The notes under the pieces were generated by a model that saw only the letters and a list, made by a program, of their open reading frames with translations, searched no databases and was not told the DNA's origin. Positions 29,500-35,260 of a stretch of DNA of 35,260 bases are shown piece by piece (the first letter of the stretch is position 1; the number at the start of each line of letters is the position of its first letter). A program made the translations under genes and the position numbers. Origin of the DNA: Elusimicrobia bacterium RIFCSPLOWO2_02_FULL_39_32 (GTDB lineage Bacteria > Elusimicrobiota > Elusimicrobia > 2-02-FULL-39-32); NCBI GenBank assembly GCA_001800135.1, contig MGUU01000010.1, positions 337,495 through 372,754 of the forward strand. Reading direction: 5' to 3'.

Positions 29500-31365
29500 A
29501 TGTTCATATCCGAAGATACGGTTGAGCGCGTGAGAGAGGCAAATGAAATTGTGGAAGTAATCCACGAGTATGTGCCTCATTTAAAACGCGCTGGCAAAGA
29601 CTATAAAGCGAACTGTCCTTTTCATCAAGAGAAAACCCCCTCGTTTGTGGTGAGCTCTGAAAAAGGGATCTATCACTGTTTTGGCTGCGGAGTAGGAGGG
29701 GATGTTTTTAAGTTTGTGATGGAGTTGGAACGCTGTTCTTATGGGGAGGCGATCAAAAAACTGGCTCAAAGAAAAGGGATTCCTGTTGAGGAAAAAGAGA
29801 CTAACCCCCAATATATCCAAGAACAAGAAAAGAGAAAAAAACAACTTTTTATTTTTAAAAGAGCTGCCAGGTTTTATCATAAAAGTTTAATGGAGTCTGA
29901 GGAAGCTGCCTTAGCGCGTCATTATTTGACTAAAGAGCGCGGGCTTACTTTGGAAACCATAGAAAAATTTCAAATAGGATGGGCTCAAAAATCAGGCGCT
30001 GCTTTATTAAATACTGCTCTAAAAGCCGGAATTGAATTAACTGAACTTAGAGAAATCGGTCTTATTTTTAAGAGAGAAGAAAGCGGCAAGTGGCTAGATC
30101 AGTTTCGGGAAAGGATTATTTTCCCGATTGTTGATCTTAAAGGGGATGTGATTGGTTTTGGCGGAAGAATTTTAAATGAAAAAAAAGCATCTGGAGACTA
30201 TCAGCCGCCAAAATATATTAATTCTCAAGAGAGTTCAATTTTTCAAAAAGGAAAAAACCTTTATGGTTTTTTTCAGGGATTGAAAAAGATTAGGGAACAA
30301 AAAGAGTTAGTGCTGGTAGAGGGGTATATGGATGTGGTGGGTTGTCACCAAGCTGGAATTCTAAATGTGGCGGCTCCTTTAGGAACCTCTTTAACCATGG
30401 ATCAATGCCAGCTTTTAAAGCGGTATGTGGAACAGGTAACTTTATTATTTGATTCTGACCCGGCTGGGGATAGAGCCACACAAAGAGGAGCTGAACTTCT
30501 TTTAGATTTAGGTTTTATGCCCATGGTCACGCGACTTCCTTTAGGAGTGGACGCGGATGAATATTTGAAAAACCATTCTAAGGAAGATTTTGAGAAGCTG
30601 TTGGAACAAAAATATACTATTTTTGAGTTTCAGCTTAAATGTGAGCTGGAGAAAAATTCTACTTTGCCTGAAATGGTTAAAAAAACAACTGTGCTGCAGA
30701 GTTTATTTCCTTTGTTTTTAAAAATTGAGAATGAGATTACCCGCTCAGAAATGATCAAAATTCTTTCTTCTCGTTTAAAAATAAAAGAGGATTTGCTTTA
30801 TGCAGAATTGAAAAAAATGCAAAATGGAAAATCTCGAATTTTAGCAAAAGAGTTTCAAACTTCAAAACTTAGGAAATCATTGAACAATCCAATTTCTAAT
30901 TCGCAAAAAAAAGAACTTTTATCCGCAAAAGAGGAATTGCTTTGTTTAGCTGTCCGCTATCTTGATCTTAGGCCCATTTTGGTTCAAGCTCATAAAACAT
31001 ATGGAATTTTTTCTGACATTGGAAGTTTAGAATGTTTGGAAGTTCTTGAAAGCCAAGAGCTTTTAGAACTGGGCAGTTTCTTAAGCCATTTAAGCGAAGA
31101 CTGTTCGAGATGGTTAAGCGATCTTTTAATGAAACAAAGAGAAGTTTCGAATCCCAGGGAAGTTTTTGACTTAATTTTTAATAGGATTGAATTAAAAATG
31201 AAAGAGGTTGAGAGAAAAAGTTTAGAAAAAGATCTTATACAAATTTTAAATAGCGGGGACACTGTTGGGCAAGCGCAAATGCTTCGTTATCAAGAGTTAA
31301 CCCAAACTTTAAAAGGCAAGGGAAGCGATAAAAAATACGAATCTAAAGAAAGGTTCGTGAATTAA
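29500..31365 (+). CDS. dnaG: DNA primase
   Basis: The 621-residue protein has the CHC2 zinc finger (Cys39, His42, Cys60, Cys63 in ANCPFHQEKTPSF and YHCFGCGVGGDVF). The primase core includes IIFPIVDLKGDVIGFGGRIL. TOPRIM motifs are LVEGYMDVVGCHQAGI (~270) and FDSDPAGDRAT. A C-terminal helical DnaB-interaction region completes it. It makes RNA primers at the fork. The ATG is 3 nt after rpsU with no own Shine-Dalgarno, so translation is probably coupled. Length is normal. Confidence 0.98.
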   Translation: MFISEDTVERVREANEIVEVIHEYVPHLKRAGKDYKANCPFHQEKTPSFVVSSEKGIYHCFGCGVGGDVFKFVMELERCSYGEAIKKLAQRKGIPVEEKETNPQYIQEQEKRKKQLFIFKRAARFYHKSLMESEEAALARHYLTKERGLTLETIEKFQIGWAQKSGAALLNTALKAGIELTELREIGLIFKREESGKWLDQFRERIIFPIVDLKGDVIGFGGRILNEKKASGDYQPPKYINSQESSIFQKGKNLYGFFQGLKKIREQKELVLVEGYMDVVGCHQAGILNVAAPLGTSLTMDQCQLLKRYVEQVTLLFDSDPAGDRATQRGAELLLDLGFMPMVTRLPLGVDADEYLKNHSKEDFEKLLEQKYTIFEFQLKCELEKNSTLPEMVKKTTVLQSLFPLFLKIENEITRSEMIKILSSRLKIKEDLLYAELKKMQNGKSRILAKEFQTSKLRKSLNNPISNSQKKELLSAKEELLCLAVRYLDLRPILVQAHKTYGIFSDIGSLECLEVLESQELLELGSFLSHLSEDCSRWLSDLLMKQREVSNPREVFDLIFNRIELKMKEVERKSLEKDLIQILNSGDTVGQAQMLRYQELTQTLKGKGSDKKYESKERFVN

Positions 31366-31467
31366 ACCTGAAATTTTCATTTCTTAACCCGAAACACTTC
31401 GCTTTTCAACTGAATATTTTGGGTATATGTAATAATCAGGTTAAAACAAGGGTGGTAAAGTAAAAAT

Positions 31468-33219
31468 ATGGATCACAATGAAATTATAAAAGAGCTGATT
31501 GAGCAAGGGCGAGAAAGCGGTTACGTTACATACGAAGAAATTCACCGGTATTTGCCGGATATTAATGTGAATACAGAGGAATTAGACACGCTTTTTGACC
31601 GGCTGCAAGAATTAGGCATACCAGTGATTAAGAAAGGCGATGAAGCCAATTTCTTAGAGCAGCATCGAGGGACACCTGCCTTAGAGCTTCCCAGCACAGA
31701 GGAAATTGAAACTGCTCAGCAAATAAACGAACTGGAAGTGGATACTCAAAATTCAATTCGGATGTATTTAACTGAGATGGGCAAAGTTCCACTTTTAAAT
31801 AGGGAAGAGGAAATCCATTTAGCGCGCAATATTAAAGAGAATGAAAAAACTTTGAAGTGGATTGTATTAGAATCCCCCATTACCATGCGGGAAATCCGAA
31901 ATTGGGAAAATTTGATTACTCAACAAGAAATGACGCCTAAAGAGCTCATGCCTCGGGGAAGAAAAACAACTCAGGAACTCTACCGCATGAAGAAAAAGAT
32001 GAAAGAGGTTGTTAAATTCATTAATCAAGCGGAGAAAAGACTTTTGTTTGCTCAAGCCAAGGCAAAAGAAAAATCTTTAACTGAAACTAAGAGGCAGTAT
32101 TGGCAAACTGTTGCGGAAAAAGAAAAAGACGAGATCATTAAAAAAATTGTTGCTTTAAATTTAAATCAGGAAAAAATTAGAAGGCTGACCAATAAAATTA
32201 AAACTTTGGCTCAAAAGGTGTTGGAAACAGAAGACGAGATTCATCGTTATGAAAAAAGATTTAAAATGAGCTCTACTGAACTCTTTAGAGTTTATGATCA
32301 GTCCAAGAAAGGAAAAATTTCTGCCAGCGTTTTTAGAAAAGCAACAGGCTATACTCTTACAGGCATTGAATCCACTATTCTTAACCTAAAGAATATTGTA
32401 AAGAAACATAACCGAATGTGTCTTTTACTGCCAGTGAGCAAGAACCATTTGCTTGAAAAATATAATGAAATTAAGCGGTTAGAAGAGACTATCCTTATCA
32501 ATAAAAAAGAGCTGATTAAGGCTAATTTGCGTTTAGTGGTTTCAATCGCTAAAAAGCATGTGGGCGGATCTTCTTTGGAACTTGCGGATTTAATTCAGGA
32601 GGGTGGCTTAGGACTAATTAAAGCAGTGGAAAAATTTGAGTGGAAAAGAGGTTTTAAATTTTCCACTTACGCTACTTGGTGGGTGAGGCAGGCTATTAAC
32701 CGCGCTATTGCGGACCAGTCTAGAACCATCAGAATCCCTGTGCACATGAAAGAGATGATAGCTAAAATGGCAAAGATTGCCCGCAAATGCAGGCAGGATT
32801 TTGGCAGGGAACCTTTGGTAGAAGAGTATAGCAAAGCTTTGCGCTTGTCCACAGATAAGGTTCGTTCTATCTTAAAAATTATGCAAGAACCTATTTCTCT
32901 TACGACCCCAATCGGTGAAGATGAAGATTCCTATTTGGAAGATTTTATTGAAGATAAACAAGGGCCTACTCCCACCAAATCCGCAATGGAATATTTAAAG
33001 CGCCAGGAAATTGAAGGGGTGCTATCCACTCTTTCTGAAAGAGAAGCGGAAATTATCAGGCTTCGGTTTGGAATTTCTTCCGGCTACCCGCGAACTTTGG
33101 AAGAGGTGGGTAAAATTTTTAGTGTGACTCGGGAAAGAGTGCGTCAGATCGAAGCAAAAGCGATCCGCAAGTTAAGGCACCCTACCAGAAGCAAACGTTT
33201 AAGAGAATATTTAGAGTAA
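31468..33219 (+). CDS. rpoD: Primary sigma factor RpoD (sigma-70)
   Basis: The 583-residue protein has all group 1 regions. Region 1.1 is at ~1-80. Region 1.2 is [21 protein letters not shown] long non-conserved region (~130-330) makes it similar in length to proteobacterial RpoD. Region 2 contains [31 protein letters not shown], and [17 protein letters not shown] for -10 melting. Region 3 follows, then region 4 ([22 protein letters not shown]) for -35 binding. A GGGTGG Shine-Dalgarno lies ~12 nt before the ATG. The 102-nt gap after dnaG could hold an internal promoter (TTCAAC and TGTAATAAT-like), which is weak. It converges on the response regulator gene 9 nt away. Confidence 0.98.
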   Translation: MDHNEIIKELIEQGRESGYVTYEEIHRYLPDINVNTEELDTLFDRLQELGIPVIKKGDEANFLEQHRGTPALELPSTEEIETAQQINELEVDTQNSIRMYLTEMGKVPLLNREEEIHLARNIKENEKTLKWIVLESPITMREIRNWENLITQQEMTPKELMPRGRKTTQELYRMKKKMKEVVKFINQAEKRLLFAQAKAKEKSLTETKRQYWQTVAEKEKDEIIKKIVALNLNQEKIRRLTNKIKTLAQKVLETEDEIHRYEKRFKMSSTELFRVYDQSKKGKISASVFRKATGYTLTGIESTILNLKNIVKKHNRMCLLLPVSKNHLLEKYNEIKRLEETILINKKELIKANLRLVVSIAKKHVGGSSLELADLIQEGGLGLIKAVEKFEWKRGFKFSTYATWWVRQAINRAIADQSRTIRIPVHMKEMIAKMAKIARKCRQDFGREPLVEEYSKALRLSTDKVRSILKIMQEPISLTTPIGEDEDSYLEDFIEDKQGPTPTKSAMEYLKRQEIEGVLSTLSEREAEIIRLRFGISSGYPRTLEEVGKIFSVTRERVRQIEAKAIRKLRHPTRSKRLREYLE

Positions 33220-33228
33220 AGATATATT

Positions 33229-34506
33229 TTAAGGAGAGGTTTGTTCCAGTTCGCTTAAGCTTTTCTTTATGATTGTACTCTCCCCTTCTAAAGCGATCCA
33301 GGCATTATTTTCTTGAATTGTAAAAGCTGAAATCTGTTTTCCTTTTTCCACAGCTTCCTTAAAAATATAAGTTTTTTCTAGTTTAAAGCGTTCTTGCATG
33401 GAATTCATAAATATTTTTCCGCCCAAGGCGCTCGCGCTAAAAAAACTATCCTTATTGTGAAAAAGCCCCACAGGGAATGTTCCAGGACTCTCATAAGTGG
33501 CAATGACAGTTAATTTATCATCTAAGGCATGCTGATAAATTTTGCGCGTGGTAGCATCGCAGCTCCAAAGGTATTTGCCGTCATAATAGAGTCCGGAAGG
33601 GTTGGGTCCAGGGCTTGGATAGGTATCTCTAACATCCAAGGCGTTATTTAAGTGGTGGCGAACAATTGTTTTTTTCCAAGAGTCGCAGGTATAGAGTGAG
33701 TTATTCCCCGGGGCGATTCCTGTAAGGTGAAATCCATTTAAGGAATAGGATTTAATTAAAACTAATTTTTTTTCTTGGATCTGATATTGGTAAATGGTCT
33801 GAGTAAACCAATCTGACGCCCAAAGGGTTTCCCCATCAATGGCAAGACCAGAAACTTTTGAGTTTGGTATAACGTACTCTATTTTTTGAGATTCAAGTTT
33901 ATAAAATTTTTTAGTTAAAATTCCAAGGGTTAAGAGAAAACTAAGAGAGATAAAGACAAAGACAAAAATTTTAGTTTTCTTGTTGTTCCCAACAATTTTT
34001 TCTTCCCTTATTTCAGAGCCATTCTGGTTGATCCCTTTAAAAGGAATTGAACTGATAGAAGAGAGGTTTTGCCCTTTGACCGGCTTTCTTAAAGGCTCTA
34101 ACTTTTCAACCACTCTTTTTTCAAACAATCCCCCTTTTTTTAAGGTATCTATTTGCAGAGCTTTATTGATTACCTCTATTAAATGGTCGTTGTCAAAAGG
34201 TTTAGAGACATAGTCTGTGGCTCCTAATTTAATGGCTTGCACCGCTTCTTCAATGCCTCCATAGCCTGTGACCATAATCACTGGCAATTCAGGTTTTTTT
34301 AGCTTAATTTTTTCCAAGACCTGAATGCCATCCATGCCTGGAAGCCTAAAATCAAGCAGGACTAGTTCTAAGGGAGTTTGTTCTATTTTTTTAAGAGCTT
34401 CTTCCCCGGAGTCAACAGACACGACTGTATGATTTTCTGAAAGCAGGACATTGGTCAGAGCCCAAATCATGTCATGTTCGTCATCCACAACTAAAATTTT
34501 AGCCAT
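33229..34506 (-). CDS. Response regulator receiver fused to a TM helix and putative extracytoplasmic beta-propeller
   Basis: The 425-residue protein starts with a complete CheY-like receiver (1-118): Asp8, Asp9, phospho-acceptor Asp52 (LLDFRLPGMDG), Thr80 and Lys102. A polar linker (119-175) is followed by one membrane helix (179-198, FVFVFISLSFLLTLGIL) with a basic residue cluster on its N-terminal side. The rest (~210-425) has four or five repeats such as GLAIDGETLWASDWFTQTIY and SGLYYDGKYLWSCDATTRKI, like NHL/YncE-type propellers. There is no DNA-binding or enzymatic output domain. The receiver would be cytoplasmic and the propeller periplasmic. It is the last gene of a LysM-kinase-regulator unit; GAGGAA precedes the ATG. 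A phosphorylation-controlled envelope signal or anchor is inferred. Confidence 0.85.
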   Translation of the reverse strand: MAKILVVDDEHDMIWALTNVLLSENHTVVSVDSGEEALKKIEQTPLELVLLDFRLPGMDGIQVLEKIKLKKPELPVIMVTGYGGIEEAVQAIKLGATDYVSKPFDNDHLIEVINKALQIDTLKKGGLFEKRVVEKLEPLRKPVKGQNLSSISSIPFKGINQNGSEIREEKIVGNNKKTKIFVFVFISLSFLLTLGILTKKFYKLESQKIEYVIPNSKVSGLAIDGETLWASDWFTQTIYQYQIQEKKLVLIKSYSLNGFHLTGIAPGNNSLYTCDSWKKTIVRHHLNNALDVRDTYPSPGPNPSGLYYDGKYLWSCDATTRKIYQHALDDKLTVIATYESPGTFPVGLFHNKDSFFSASALGGKIFMNSMQERFKLEKTYIFKEAVEKGKQISAFTIQENNAWIALEGESTIIKKSLSELEQTSP

Positions 34507-34520
34507 AATTTCCTCTTTTT

Positions 34521-35174
34521 TTATGCGGGAATTTTAACAGTTACAGTTGTTCCTTTTTTTTCTAAACTAGAAACATCAATATTTCCTCGATGTTGTTCTA
34601 TGATTCTTTTGGTAATAGGAAGGCCTATGCCAATGCTTCCCTCTTTGGTTGTGTAAAAAGGAGAAAAAATTTCAGCTAAGTCTTTGGGGTGCATGCCAAT
34701 CCCAGAGTCTTTAAAGGTAAATGTAAAATTTCCATCCAGTTTTTTTGCTTCTATGGAAACTGTGCCTCCAGAGGGCATGGCCTCAATTGCGTTTAAAACT
34801 ATATTAAGAAAAGCTAAGAGAAGCTGCTGATGATCCGCTTTTGGGTGCGATAGATTTTTATCCTCTTTTAAGAGGATGCGCACTCTTTGCAAATGAGATT
34901 TGTCTCTGACAATAGCGGTCACTTCCTGCAGCAAATGCGAAATAGAAACTTCTTTAAAATTTAAAATCATGGGTTTTGAAAATTCCACAAATTCATCTAA
35001 ACGAGCATCCAGATATTTTATGCTGTTTACAATCGCTTGCAGAGATGTGGCGGTTTCATCATCTAATTTTTTGTTTTTAAGAATTTGGCTGGCATTGCTT
35101 AAGATAACGCCGCAAGGGTTTCTTATTTGATGAGCCATGCCAAAAACTAGCTTTTCGAAATCTATATCATTCAT
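34521..35174 (-). CDS. Soluble sensor histidine kinase (HisKA + HATPase)
   Basis: The 217-residue protein consists of just the transmitter. The H box is GMAHQIRNPCGV (His15), the N box LNIVLNAIEAMPSGG, the G1 box DSGIGMHP, the F box FSPFYTTKEG and the G2 box GIGLPITKRI. It lacks any sensor or membrane domain, resembling the NtrB/ZraS-type catalytic core. Input presumably comes from a partner protein. It lies 3 nt after the LysM gene stop and 14 nt before the receiver-propeller gene, which is its likely phosphotransfer partner. Confidence 0.92.
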   Translation of the reverse strand: MNDIDFEKLVFGMAHQIRNPCGVILSNASQILKNKKLDDETATSLQAIVNSIKYLDARLDEFVEFSKPMILNFKEVSISHLLQEVTAIVRDKSHLQRVRILLKEDKNLSHPKADHQQLLLAFLNIVLNAIEAMPSGGTVSIEAKKLDGNFTFTFKDSGIGMHPKDLAEIFSPFYTTKEGSIGIGLPITKRIIEQHRGNIDVSSLEKKGTTVTVKIPA

Positions 35175-35177
35175 AAT

Positions 35178-35260
35178 TTATTTTTGAGGTAGTAGCAGGA
35201 TTTGACCTGATCTGATGTTACCTCCTCTTTCGATGCGGTCTTGATTGAGTTCATAGATTT
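35178..35260 (-). CDS. LysM-domain protein (C-terminal end only)
   Basis: The last 27 codons before TAA at 35178 encode IYELNQDRIERGGNIRSGQ then ILLLPQK, the second half of a LysM peptidoglycan-binding module at the very C-terminus. The rest lies beyond the window. Its stop is 3 nt upstream of the histidine kinase ATG, so the genes are one operon and the LysM protein may be the envelope-facing partner. Confidence 0.75.
   Translation of the reverse strand, partial: IYELNQDRIERGGNIRSGQILLLPQK

Noticed and set aside
1-35260. CRISPR array, prophage or full transposon
   Set aside because: No regularly spaced direct repeats, integrase or transposase were seen on either strand; the only mobile items are the intron and two short palindromic elements.

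Overview
The window is AT-rich DNA from a diderm (Gram-negative type) bacterium, probably an uncultured candidate-phylum lineage of the Omnitrophota/Elusimicrobiota kind. That placement is inferred. The supporting signs are three PorV/PorQ-like outer-membrane barrel proteins, FlgD-type C-terminal domains on two exported proteins, a Wza-like SLBB export protein, two O-antigen-ligase/TPR proteins and an ordinary bacterial housekeeping set. None of the three tRNA genes encodes CCA.

Layout. 1-912 (-) is the 3'-truncated body of a SpoIID/LytB-domain protein. 986-10551 (+) runs tRNA-Thr(CGT), a PorV-like protein, two large O-antigen ligase/TPR proteins, then yebC-ruvC-ruvA-ruvB with overlapping genes. 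10552-10791 lies between convergent genes and holds a palindromic repeat element. 10792-13251 (-) encodes a PorV-like barrel and a YCF48-repeat propeller with an FlgD-type C-terminus. 13329-14066 (+) is an initiator tRNA-fMet gene split in its anticodon loop by a group I intron, which carries a PD-(D/E)XK homing endonuclease of the I-Ssp6803I type. 14143-16312 (-) has a 9-codon leader ORF, an arsenate-reductase-like gene, an ATP-cone/uridine-kinase-like fusion and a small repeat protein. 16508-19740 (-) has a peroxiredoxin, an NlpC/P60 hydrolase, a DUF819-type membrane protein and thioredoxin. tRNA-Gly(TCC) follows at 20012-20082 (-). 20132-25618 (-) is an 1828-residue exported protein with Ig-like repeats; a palindromic element of about 108 bp sits in frame at its N-terminus. 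25697-28728 (-) holds a three-repeat putative DNA-binding protein, an SLBB protein, a third PorV-like protein and ssb. 28902-33219 (+) holds hinT and the macromolecular-synthesis cluster rpsU-dnaG-rpoD. 33229-35260 (-) is a LysM protein (partial), a soluble histidine kinase and a response regulator fused to a transmembrane helix and a putative extracytoplasmic propeller.

How the genes fit together. Much of the window concerns the cell envelope: PorV-like barrels, FlgD-tailed exported proteins, glycan ligases, SLBB, SpoIID, NlpC/P60 and LysM. A redox group (peroxiredoxin, thioredoxin, ArsC) sits together. The remainder is core DNA and RNA metabolism.

Most notable are the intron-split initiator tRNA with its endonuclease, whose secondary structure can be worked out from P1 to P9; the membrane-anchored response regulator with a propeller; the palindromic element captured in frame; and several genes whose -10 box lies so close to the start codon that leaderless mRNAs are predicted.
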